Of a DNA stretch of 64,000 nucleotides, positions 1-9,681 are shown piece by piece. The DNA comes from Poa pratensis (lineage: Eukaryota > Streptophyta > Magnoliopsida > Poales > Poaceae): NCBI GenBank assembly GCA_947311845.1, contig CAMZMU010000107.1:21012359-21076358 (forward strand). Direction: 5' to 3'. Position numbers and translations under genes: made by a program. The notes below the pieces were generated by a model. That model saw only the letters and a list, made by a program, of their open reading frames with translations, searched no databases and was not told where the DNA came from. The first letter of the stretch is position 1; each line of letters begins with the position of its first letter.

Positions 1-240
1 AGCAATCAAGAAACTGGTGCAACCAATGCACCCTGACTTCGGTGAACAACCAAAAATGTTATTAAAAGTACAAAAAAGTTAGGGGATAGATAATACTTGC
101 ATCTAACATGTCAAAAAAATCAAATCAGAATTCATACCACAGACATAAAAACAAAATCAACAAATTTAATAATAAATAGTGCCAAATTCAAGTTGGGCTT
201 CAAATTTTGAACCTATACTTGAATATTTGTGGAGATGTGT
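1..240. repeat. Direct-repeat copy A (dispersed intergenic repeat)
   Basis: The stretch that opens with the motif AAGAAACTGGTGCAAC is repeated, with substitutions and small indels, at about 6015-6380. Shared landmarks in the same order are a GATAATACT block, TCTAACATGTCAAAAAA, and TACTTGAATATTTGTGG. The second copy carries about 60 extra bases. The pair flanks the split-MITE/LINE block, but no TG...CA ends are seen, so an LTR interpretation is not supported. It is most likely a fragment of one repeat family present twice. Confidence 0.55.
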
Positions 241-938
241 ATTTTATGTTGTCAGTGCTCAAACTTTTTCACGGCTTTTTTTAGAACTTTTATAATTATC
301 AACAAGAGTCGGATGCACCGGTTGCACAAATTGCCTGGTTGCAGAAGATACATTTCCCCAGGTAGGGTTAATACATGGGGTGTTTACAATCACAAAGCTG
401 AATTTACATGTGCTACGGTCACTACAAAAACGAGAAAAAGGCACTCTCCATATAGAATAACATTACTAGTTAGTTTTATGCTAACTGTTTCATTGTTTCT
501 CTAAAATAATTGTTTTAGTGTTTATTTTGTGCAATCGTATAGGTTTGAAAAGTTGACATGAGTCATTTTAGTGTTCTAAATAGATATATTGATGAACTTT
601 TGAGAAACATTTACCCCTAAGTTTATCAAATTGTACATTACGGAACTTTGAGTTACATAAAGGAATACCAAGCAATTGCATGTTTCTACAACAAAAGTTA
701 CGCACAATTGTGGCACTGTGTCCTCACTCGTGCATTTTATAAGAATTTCGGGTACAAACAAGCCACATATATGTGAGATGGACATAGCACATCTACACCA
801 CATACTTCCATGTAATACTTAGTGGACACTCATGCTTTTACTCACTAGTTCTAGTAAATTAATGGGAATTTAATGGGTCTTGCTCGAGAGCGCAGAAGAA
901 GCTAATTTTAGCTTCCCTTGATGGTCTGTGACATCTCA
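241..938. other. AT-rich intergenic DNA, nothing recognised
   Basis: Short open frames occur on both strands, but none shows a known domain, a plausible splice structure or grass codon use. I see no gene here. Confidence 0.6.
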
Positions 939-940
939 TA

Positions 941-1090
941 CTCCTTCTTTTATAATTACTTTACGTTCAAAGTTTATTCAAATTCAAACTTTGTGAAGTT
1001 TGACCAAATATATAGGGAAAATATAAACGTTTACAATAAAATTTTAACATTATTATAATCTTCGTAAGATATATTTTCATATTATATATC
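941..1090. mobile_element. Left half of a Stowaway-like MITE
   Basis: After a TA dinucleotide at 939-940 the sequence begins CTCCTTCTTTTATAA and runs through the TTTGACCAAATATATAG and ATATTTTCATATTATATAT motifs common in Triticeae Stowaway MITEs. It stops abruptly near 1090, at the middle of such an element. The matching right half appears at about 5415-5510 and ends in AAAACGGAGGG. This implies one MITE interrupted by a later insertion. Family membership is inferred from remembered motifs. Confidence 0.45.
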
Positions 1091-1097
1091 AACACGG

Positions 1098-1430
1098 ATT
1101 TTGTGCCCGGGGTGGTAGCTGCGCATGCACTTAGAACCATTAGATGTGGTTCCGTGATTCGTGACACCGTTTGCTTCCGTTGACATCGTTTAGGTTCCCT
1201 TTCGTCTCAACTAAAGGAAACACAGTTTTCGTTGCGGGCGGAGGTGGCAAAAAAAAAAAGTGCACCGTACCCGATTCCCATTTTCAACTCGGTTTACCCT
1301 GTGCTAGCAATTTTTTCGTTCGATCAATCAAACGTGATTTTCTATTTTCACCAATTAGCAAAACAAATAATCAATTCTCCTTAATCAAACGTGATCTGCT
1401 TTCTCACCATTCAGTAAAGCAAACTAATTC

Positions 1431-1474
<44 letters not shown>

Positions 1475-2237
1475 CTGGATTTGCAATTAGAACAAACTGG
1501 ATCAGGATCAACAACACACCATGTACAAAAAAAAAAGAAAATCAAACATGGACATGATTTACAAATTCAGATCGGAAGGGAAAAAGACGTCAATACAATC
1601 TGATAATGAAAAAGCAAAACCAGCCGATGTGGAGGCACGGCTTGCCCAGGGCATCCCCATCCCATTGTTGTGCGGAGGCCAGAGTAGCAGGCGGCGGCAC
1701 ATAAGCCATGTTGGGCGTCGCTGGACCCGCACCTTGCCGGACGGGAGGGCTCCATTCTCACCGGTGGCAGCCGCGGCACCATGTCCCTCCTTCGCGTCGG
1801 TGCTGACCTCAACCTTCCTTCACCACCGGAGGTGGCCACGGCGCCCCACCTTTGCCCGAGCACCTACCGTCCGCCATGGACTCCCACGGTCCCACCTGCG
1901 CTGGAGGGAAAGAAGGTGGGGGCGCGACCGCGCGGGGTTGGATCGGGACGAGGGGATCTGGACGGACCCGACAACCAGGCCCCGTCCGAGTTCAGGCAGC
2001 TGTCATCGACGCAGAGCAGCAACGGCTTCGCGGTGGACGGTGTAGTCTCCGCCCTAGCTTCTCCGGGCCGAGTGGGGTTGGATCGGGACGAGGGTATCCG
2101 GAGGCGAAAGGCGCAGTGGGGTTTGGGTCGGGAGGAAAAGATGTGTGTGGGACGGGTGTGGTTTCGTGAATTCGTGCGGTGGTGGCCTGGTGGGGTGCGG
2201 GAACATGAAAAAAAGACGGTAACGGCGTTAATCTCAT
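1098..2237. other. GC-rich non-genic block within the insertion, left part
   Basis: From about 1600 the composition is strongly GC-rich, and overlapping open frames exist in several frames on both strands. This is what high GC alone produces. No conserved domain or splice structure is visible. It may be gene-derived DNA carried by a DNA element: the bases near 1105-1125 (GTGCCCGGGGTGGTAGCTGC) resemble the reverse complement of bases near 5380-5400, like degenerate terminal inverted repeats. A (GA)n microsatellite lies at 1435-1471. Confidence 0.4.
1435..1471. repeat. (GA)n microsatellite
   Basis: An uninterrupted GA dinucleotide run of about 18 units. Such tracts are common near plant promoters and 5' UTRs, but no downstream gene is recognised here. 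Confidence 0.95.
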
Positions 2238-2412
2238 GCGGTGCTAATATGTTTTTTTTTGAAGCGGAAAACCGTAGGGAAAAATCCCTACGGTAATGAT
2301 TTTCTATTTATAGAAAAAACCAGAGGTTTTTCCTTACACCAGTCCAAGAGGTACAGAGGGGGCGAGAAAATTAAGGGGGCAGGAAATCAAACAAAGTAGA
2401 GAAAGTAGCCAT

Positions 2413-2835
2413 CTAGGTAAAAGTATGTAACACCCAAGTCATCATGGTCTGAACCATCGAGTCTTTCAATCGGTGTTGATGCAACAGAATGTCAGCTTGA
2501 AAGAGGACCTTCCACCGATCGAGAGTAGGTTGCATCTGCTTGAAAAAAAGGTCATTCCTACTCCTCCAGATATTCCACATCACGCAGGTCATAATTTCCA
2601 TGAAGCAAGGGCCGTGAAAGAGGTTCTTCGCTCTGACGAAACAAGTGGAAATTGGTAAAGAGCAGTCCCAAACCAGACCAATAGAGCTCCAGCCATCCTT
2701 AGCGATGCGGCAAGAAAAAAAACAGGTGATCACGATCTTCCAAAGGAGCTTACGAGCCATTAAATCTTTAGTGTAAAGTCTGTCCTTAGAAAGTTCAGCA
2801 AGTAAAACGGTGTGACAGATAAAACTGAAGACGAC
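2413..2835 (-). pseudogene. LINE ORF2 remnant: C-terminal zinc-binding/RT tail
   Basis: Reading on the minus strand directly after the ORF1 stop, the frame gives DRLYTKDLMARKLLW, a CFFSC segment, and the WNIWRSRNDLFF motif. These are typical of the zf-RVT region at the end of plant LINE ORF2 proteins. Everything upstream (AP endonuclease, RT fingers and palm) is absent, so ORF1 and the tail of ORF2 are joined by a roughly 3 kb internal deletion relative to an autonomous element. The remnant is not expected to be functional. Confidence 0.7.
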
Positions 2836-2838
2836 AAG

Positions 2839-5106
2839 CTAAACAGCACGACCCTTCATGAGCTTCTCCATAGAAAGCTCATCTGGATCAATGCCACAGT
2901 CAATCCCAAGACGCAGCATCTCAGCTATCTGCAACACTTCAGGCGGGGAGGCTTTAGGAGCAAGGGAGATCTTGCGACGAACATCACATCCCACAGGAGC
3001 ATCACGCTTGAAACCATTATTGGTGAGGCGGGGTGAGCGACGCGCTTGCGAGCTTACTGTCGGCACGGCAGTCTTGCCCGGACGGCGGCAGCAACTAGGA
3101 GGAGAGGCAATAATAGAAACCGTCTCAAGAGGCAAAACAGACAGAACATGTTCAGATTTATCAGAAAGATCAAATCCGTCAGACAAAATTAGATGTTCTT
3201 CTGAGAGAGTGGATGGGAGACCCGGAGCATCAGAGGCCGCCCACTCCAGCTCAGCTAGCAGGGAACGAGAAGCTTGAGAAACCGAGCAAGCCGCAGACAC
3301 AAAAGCAGGTGAAAACCCAGGAGCTTCAGTTTCAGAAGTATTCAGGTCTACCAGAACAGGAGAGGGAGAGTCCTCCAATAGCAGCTCGCGCGGGACGCCA
3401 AATACAAACATGAGGTTGGACCACGGCCCAACAAAAATAGCCTGAAAGTGCAGCGAGAGATCAAGCACGGCCCAAGTAATTGCCTCCATCAGCTGAGAGA
3501 GCATGGCAACAGAGACAACCCGATCCATCTCCGAACCAGGCGTGGCAGCAGTGTACAGATCAGCAGGAAGGATAGAGCGAGTTGGCAGGCGACAGGCCAT
3601 CCAGCCCAGAAAATGCAGGAAGGTAGGCCAAACACAAACAGGAACATCAACCACCACTTGATCACCACCAGCTTGAGCGAAGAAAAAACCATCAACAACT
3701 ACCTCTACATCTATGTGATCATTCCAAGCATCCAAGACGATCACAGACGCAAGGACAGGTTCAGTACGAACAGAAAAGTCATGCACACCTTGTGCGGCAT
3801 CAGTAATGTCAATATTCAGCATAGGGCCACTAGCACGGACAGAAACAAGATCACCACCTTCTGTGCCAGCAAGTGGGCGATCAGCTGCCGCTTCAACTTG
3901 AGCAATCTCATCTTCAGAAACCACCGGGGACCAAGAGCGAGGGTCATCGCTGACAGTGTCAGTCTGTTTCTCCCCGGTAAAGGAATCGTCAATCACAATT
4001 AAAGGAGATTGACTACGTTTAGGGACCCAAATCTGTTTCATGGTGCACCCAAAAGAGGAATGTCCGATATCACCGCATCTAGCACAGCGAATCACCTGGG
4101 CTCTTATGCGGCAATCTTTCCTGCGATGGCCCACTTCATTACAGAAACCACACCTGTGCTTGTTCAAGCAAAACTTTGCTGTATGGCCCGGTTCTTTGCA
4201 CTGGGAACATTTGATCTTAGCGCATTTGGTGCAGCTACGGCCCCGGTCATGACAGGCCCTGCAATGAATACCTGGGCAGTTTTTCAAAAGATGGCCAGTT
4301 ACGGCACATTTAGCGCACCGATTAAGCAAGCTGTAAATGGTATCCAGAGAGGGAATTAATGGTAAATCAAACATTTGCAACATTTCCTCATCAGAATATC
4401 GCGCTTCTTTCGCATCCATAAGATCCAGCAGTAAAGGCTCACTCAGAGATTTGAAAAAGTTTCTCCTGACAACCGGTCCAGGAAATACGGCTGTAACTGC
4501 ACTCACCGGACAATCCAACAAACCAACGCGAATAATGTCTGAAGAAATTGGAGCAGCAGCCTGCTGATGAACTGAATGTTGAACCTGAGCATAGGGAAGA
4601 GATCCAAACTGCAAAACATCCCTAGAAATCATACGGGCAGAAGCTGCAATATGCAAATTTTCAGAACAATTTCCACTGGCAGAAGCAGACCTTTTCAGAA
4701 AGTCCAAATTCGTACGAATTGCCATGTTACCCTGAGGAGCTTGACGTTTAGAAAAGTACTGATCAAACCAATATGTTGCCGCCGCATTGACATTAACTGA
4801 AGGGAACGAACTAGGATCCCCATGAAAAAGGCGAAAGTGGCAAGAGAAATCTGGCCAAACACGATCACGGAGACCATAAACGAAATGACCCACTTTATTC
4901 GAGGCCACCGAGAAAGGAAAGCGTTTATCTGCCAATTTGAAGACTCTAAAATCTGCTGCAATACCACCCAAGCAGCACTGAAGAGCAAGAGCCACAGAAT
5001 CCTCCGAGAGGTAGAAAGATGCCGTGGAGAAGGATACCACCAGAAAGAATTCCTTGGCAGCAGTGGAGGGAGATAAAGAGACTGGAGAACCAAACTTGCG
5101 ACGCAC
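2839..5106 (-). CDS. LINE ORF1 protein, CCHC zinc-knuckle (gag-like)
   Basis: Open frame of 755 codons encoding the RNA-binding ORF1 protein of the LINE. Near the middle it carries a cluster of CX2CX4HX4C knuckles, such as CAKCAVTGHLLKNC, CSQCKEPGHTAKFC, CGFCNEVGHRRKDC and CARCGDIGHSSFGC, plus one irregular Cys-rich module. The N-terminal part has the FSVASNKVGHFVYGLRD-type segment common in Triticeae LINE ORF1s. No ATG opens the frame at 5106 (it is GTG). In the same frame an ATG lies at 5160 (MEGLLH), followed by a TAG at 5140-5142. The ancestral start was therefore probably 5160, and a stop at codon 7 now blocks it. The C-terminal half is low-complexity, without recognised domains. Function is inferred from the family. 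Confidence 0.8.
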   Translation of the reverse strand: MRRKFGSPVSLSPSTAAKEFFLVVSFSTASFYLSEDSVALALQCCLGGIAADFRVFKLADKRFPFSVASNKVGHFVYGLRDRVWPDFSCHFRLFHGDPSSFPSVNVNAAATYWFDQYFSKRQAPQGNMAIRTNLDFLKRSASASGNCSENLHIAASARMISRDVLQFGSLPYAQVQHSVHQQAAAPISSDIIRVGLLDCPVSAVTAVFPGPVVRRNFFKSLSEPLLLDLMDAKEARYSDEEMLQMFDLPLIPSLDTIYSLLNRCAKCAVTGHLLKNCPGIHCRACHDRGRSCTKCAKIKCSQCKEPGHTAKFCLNKHRCGFCNEVGHRRKDCRIRAQVIRCARCGDIGHSSFGCTMKQIWVPKRSQSPLIVIDDSFTGEKQTDTVSDDPRSWSPVVSEDEIAQVEAAADRPLAGTEGGDLVSVRASGPMLNIDITDAAQGVHDFSVRTEPVLASVIVLDAWNDHIDVEVVVDGFFFAQAGGDQVVVDVPVCVWPTFLHFLGWMACRLPTRSILPADLYTAATPGSEMDRVVSVAMLSQLMEAITWAVLDLSLHFQAIFVGPWSNLMFVFGVPRELLLEDSPSPVLVDLNTSETEAPGFSPAFVSAACSVSQASRSLLAELEWAASDAPGLPSTLSEEHLILSDGFDLSDKSEHVLSVLPLETVSIIASPPSCCRRPGKTAVPTVSSQARRSPRLTNNGFKRDAPVGCDVRRKISLAPKASPPEVLQIAEMLRLGIDCGIDPDELSMEKLMKGRAV

Positions 5107-5345
5107 CTGAGCCTCGACCGCAAGGCCGGGCGAGAAATCCTAATGGAGCAGGCCTTCCATTGACTCCTAAGCTTGAAGAAATCCAAGGGAGGCGGCTAGG
5201 GTGGAGGTGCGGTGGGAGGGAGGGGAGAAGAGGAGGAGCGCCATGGAGGATCCGGATTGGGAGCCGAGCTCGAAACCGGCGGCAGCGAGGCGGCGGTGGG
5301 CGGAAAGCTGCTCAGAGGGGGCGAGCCATGGGCGGTGCTAATATG

Positions 5346-5510
5346 CTCTATAGGCCAGATCCAATGGCTAGTTTGGGGTGTGCTGCTACCCACCATGGCA
5401 CCCCACTATTTAGTTTATACATTATAATATTATAGATGTTGATATTTTTCGTCTATACTTAGTCAAACTTTTGAAAAAACCTAGAACACGAAGTGAATAA
5501 AAACGGAGGG
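5346..5510. mobile_element. End of the insertion block and right half of the Stowaway-like MITE
   Basis: After the LINE's second target copy comes about 65 bp ending near CCACTATTTAG. Then a TTATAATATTATAGATG segment leads to AAAACGGAGGG at about 5510, a characteristic Stowaway right end (usually followed by AGTA, here TGCA). Joined to the half at 941-1090 it would reconstitute one MITE. Confidence 0.4.
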
Positions 5511-8229
5511 TGCAAGCCATAAAATTGATCATGCAAGACCAATCGACGTATTGGAGCATTTATACTAGGAAATTCATGAGGTACTCAAGATTTAGGACTT
5601 TAGAGTATGCAAAATGGATCGAGTAAGCAATGTTATAGCACATGTTAACTCCGTTGGGTAAACTTGAGTCGAGTGGTACTCTACATGAGTCAGCTTTGTC
5701 CTATGTGTCGGCTATGGTAATGAATGACTGTAACAACATTATTAAAAGATCGATAAAGGTCATGTTACCCTCAAAATATAAAAAATAATTACTTATTCCA
5801 TATTTCTTAGTTGAGTCGACATACTATGTGTCTTTAGACTTATCGAGATTTTACCACCTAGATGGATGCTTCTTCTGAGTTTTATTATCGCAATGTGTAT
5901 TACTTTTTCAACTTCCCCTCATGGATGGCCACATATAAAGATAAAGACTATCAAAACTTTCAATAAATTTCACAATTGGGAGATTTAGTGTAGTTTGGTA
6001 GAGAAAGTATCATGTACAATCAAGAAACTGGTGCAACTGATGCACCACGACTTCGGTGGACAACCAAATATGTTATAAAAATACAAAACAAAATTAGGGG
6101 ATACTTTCTCGGTTCCACACTGTAAGTATTTTTAGCAAGCTACATTTTGGAACAAGGGTAGTAGATAATACTCGTGTCTAACATGTCAAAAAATTCAAAT
6201 CGAAATTTATACCACATATATTGAAATAAATAGACAAATCTGATAATGAATAATGCCAAATCTGAGTTGGGCTTCGAAATTTTGCTCATTGTCACTTTAA
6301 TAATAAATTTGTCAATTCTTGGTTAATGTTGTGGTTTGAATTTATACTTGAATATTTGTGGCGATGCGTATTTGTAAAAAGGTTTTATAGCACCAAATTT
6401 ATACCTTTTTATGCACGACATAAAGATGCCAGTTTTCTATAAAACAACTCTGTGAATACATATATTACGAGATGTACATGTATTTTGTTTGACAATGTGA
6501 AATATGCTTAGACCAGATTTTCGCACATGCTTTCTGGTGCCAAACTTCACTCCGCCATTTTTTGTTACATGAACAATTGATAATCTAGTAACACTTGTCC
6601 CCAAAGCCTTCCTCCTCTGTTACAAAGGAACCCATAAGTTTTGCTATCATCTGCCACTTACCATATTCATCGTTCAGAAGTTTACACCCATGTTCACCCT
6701 CTGCTCCACTATCATACAACTCTAGGCACACCACAAATGGCAAGCATCTGCATGACAACGTATTTTCCTAGTTGCCTCTCCCGCAATTTTGTTTCTTCTC
6801 TCAAAGGCATTCGTTTGCCACCAGTTAGCCCCGCGACAAGTACTCTCCCGTATTTTCCTTTTTATCACCATGCGATTGTGAGAAAGTCGTATAGCACATT
6901 GATGTTGCTGGATTACTTTTGTGTCCCTTATTTACACATGTTCATTTATTTTATTATACGCGTTAAAGAAAACACGAGATAGTGCTAAATCAATCCTTTT
7001 TTTTTACGTTGATCCAAGTCAAAACATGTGACACAATCTAGACGCTTATACAATTTTTCTTGGTTCAGATCCACATTGGACATTTCTCTTGATTTCTTTC
7101 TTCATATTCCATGTGCATACTATTACTAAAGTTGAGAATTTAAAATATGACTCCCCACAAAACCTCAAAGACGAGGAACAACTTGAACCACACTATACAC
7201 ATAGAGATCTAAAACCATTTATTAATTAGGTTTCACCTAAGCTTGGTGTTGATTCAATCCAAAACCTTTGATTGATATATTTTGTGAGGTAGTGGGATAT
7301 ATATTATAATCCAAAATATAGATCTTTATTACGCACACAGTATTGCACTATGGGGAACTAAGTTTCTTCTTATGATGTTTTAATGGAGCCAACATTGGCA
7401 TATATAGATATAATTTTTGTCTCACTCACATCTATTACCCTCATGATTATGAATCCCAAGTTCTAAATTTACATTATCTCACATAAAATAGTTTTATGAA
7501 ATATTAAGTTCCATAAATATGTCATGCCATCCACGATATTTAATCCAAATTTTATCTCTTGTGATGAAACCAGTTTCTTCAAGTATCTAGAGCATGTAAC
7601 TAAACCGGGTTAACACACTAGTATAATTAGTATTTTTTAAAATTAACTATTCCTAGTTGATATAAACGATTACTGCATCTCAACATGTTAACAAATAGTT
7701 TCATGAAAATATCCATGTTTATCTTTACATCAGTTGGTGTTTTTTTAATGCGCGATGGTACTTAGGACTAATATAATATTATAGTTACAATGTTTGTAGT
7801 TTCACCACAATCTCTAACAAGTAATAAAAAGAAGTATGTATAGTTGTGTGTTTGCACGTGTTGGTCTCTAGGTCTGGTTAGAAAATACCATATGGAACTG
7901 AGAGTGTTAAATGTTGGTGATTCGTCATGGAGAACCCCTGAAATTCACCACGCTGAATGTCTTTTCGGATTACAAGAGAGTAGGGGAGAACCACTAAGAT
8001 TCAGTAAGGTCGGGGCCAGTTTGGGGACAATTTCTTTTGTCCGCATCCACTCCTGTCCGCCTCCACGTCTCCTCCTAGCTCACATGTTAGTCTCACACCG
8101 CCTCCAAAACGTCTCATCTCGACCGTTCCTTTTCTATGCAGGTGCTTGGTCCCCCACCACCCACCCACTTCGCACTCCACTGTCCGTTGGATTTCCACGC
8201 CGCATCACCATTGACACACCATATAACCA
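5511..8229. other. AT-rich intergenic DNA with repeat copy B (about 6015-6380)
   Basis: Contains the second copy of the direct repeat seen at 1-240, interrupted by about 60 bp. Otherwise there are long AT-rich stretches without recognisable genes. The 113-codon frame at 6641-6982 has no known motif and is not called. GC rises around 8000-8160, again without a domain. Confidence 0.6.
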
Positions 8230-8610
8230 AATGATCATGCAAATGGTGAAGGTGCTAAGATGGGTATTGAGCCTCGACAAGAGACAACCACATCACCCAA
8301 TGAAGAGTCTCCAGAACTGCCCCAAAAGAGGCAGAGAACCGGTGAAACTATTCTATGTACGCTTGGAGATATCAAAACCTCCTTCAAGATGCTTTGGTGA
8401 CTACTGATCTGATACCATTGCCAAAGGCTACTCTCATTCAGAAATCCTTGTTGTACTTGAGTTGATTCCTGACTTGGCTCGCCCATACATGTGCTACGAT
8501 CCTATGTTAAACTCACAATGAACGAACGCCTTGTTGAATCGCTTATGGAGCTGCCTACGCAATTTAGAAAAGATTGGCTCTTGACGTTGCCTTGATGACT
8601 TTCCTGTTAT
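8230..8610 (+). pseudogene. Degenerate PIF/Harbinger-type Myb/SANT-like accessory ORF
   Basis: Read with several frame changes, the plus strand yields ETILCTLGDIKTSF, then LIPLPKATLIQKSLLYL, then NERLVESLMELPTQFRKDWL. These resemble the C-terminal part of the Myb/SANT-like ORF1 proteins that accompany plant PIF/Harbinger transposases and their domesticated relatives. At least two frameshifts and an internal stop make it a relic. It lies about 1.1 kb upstream of the HMGR start codon. The assignment rests on remembered family features. Confidence 0.45.
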
Positions 8611-9681
8611 GTATGCTTGTTGAAAGAGACATGAAAAATATCTTTCTGTTGTTGCGTTTGAAATTACGGTCTTGTTGCCATAGCAACTAAACTTATCAGT
8701 ATGCTTGTTGTAAGACTTGGAACTATGTTGATGCAAGCTATCAAATGACAATAAGTTGTTGCTATTGCATACATTTTGTACACATTTTTATTCATGTTTT
8801 GGAACAATGTTGCTGGTATTAACATTTTTTGCACACTTTTTATTTCTACAAATACATAATAGTGTTTACATATGCACATGTTGTGCAAATTTCAGTTTTG
8901 GATATGTACTGCAAGGTTGAAGCTTCATAATCATATATCACATGTTCAATTCCACACTTGACCATCCAAACAACATTTGGAATTGGCGAATCACCAGGAT
9001 TCCACGAGCCAATTCAGTGAACAAGCTAACAACAAAATTTGAATTCAGGACAAATTCAGATTCTTTGGTGATTCGGTATTCTAGCACAATTCAAGTTCCC
9101 ACCTCCCAATATCGACATCCAAAGGAAGCATTATGGATTAGGAGTTCAGAATTCGATTTCGGCGAGCTCTATAAATTCAAAATAGACTTTACTCCATGAA
9201 TGTATACGTGAGCTAGTGTGTTTGCTTTTCTTGGAGACGGTGTGGAGAAGGCCGTGGGCTAGTTCTACTTTCCCTCTCCACTTGACACGACCAAATCCTC
9301 TACTTGCAAGAAAAGAAAGAACATGAACATACGTCGGCCGCGGGGGCACCGTGCCCGGCTCTGTCCGTTTGATCCCTGTCACGCCGAACATCTGACCTCC
9401 ACCTCCGCATCTGCATTTTCCGTGCACACCAAGAACCCCGCGCCGCACTCCCCGCCGTCCGATCCACTCGCCGGCCCCTCCTCGGCCGTCCATCGCCAAC
9501 CGACCGTCCCTCCCGCGCCGGCCCCGGCCGCACGCGGCACACGCACCTCCCGGAGAACCACCAGAAGCAACACAGGCGGCACAACCCAGCACGGTCACAC
9601 AGGCGGCTCCGGCTCCGGCTCGCTCGTAACTGCCCGCGATCTCGCCCTAGCCCCCGCGCGCGGCGGCGGCGGTTTCGGCGG
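8611..9681 (+). promoter_or_regulatory. HMGR upstream region and 5' UTR (TATA-like motif about 9170)
   Basis: Composition changes from AT-rich to GC-rich near 9330, as usual at grass 5' UTRs. A TATA-like TATAAAT lies at 9170-9176, roughly 510 bp upstream of the ATG. This would imply a long leader, so the true core promoter may be TATA-less and closer. The initiator context is GGCGGATGGAC. Overlapping minus-strand frames here are GC shadows. Confidence 0.35.

Larger units (their letters stand above)
2252..5331 (-). mobile_element. Non-autonomous LINE with 14-bp target-site duplication
   Basis: A 3.08 kb non-LTR retrotransposon on the minus strand. Its poly(A) tail is the T run at 2252-2260, and identical 14-bp copies of GCGGTGCTAATATG flank it at 2238-2251 and 5332-5345, which define both ends exactly. 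Inside, in order of transcription, are a GC-rich 5' UTR, an ORF1 with CCHC zinc knuckles (to 2839), and only the C-terminal zinc-binding tail of ORF2 (about 2413-2835). The endonuclease and nearly all of the reverse transcriptase are missing, so it must have been mobilised in trans. The perfect duplication indicates fairly recent insertion. Confidence 0.85.

Noticed and set aside
1521..2296. Overlapping plus-strand frames upstream of the LINE
   Set aside because: Open in several frames because of GC content, without motifs. Possibly captured gene sequence, but not callable as a gene.
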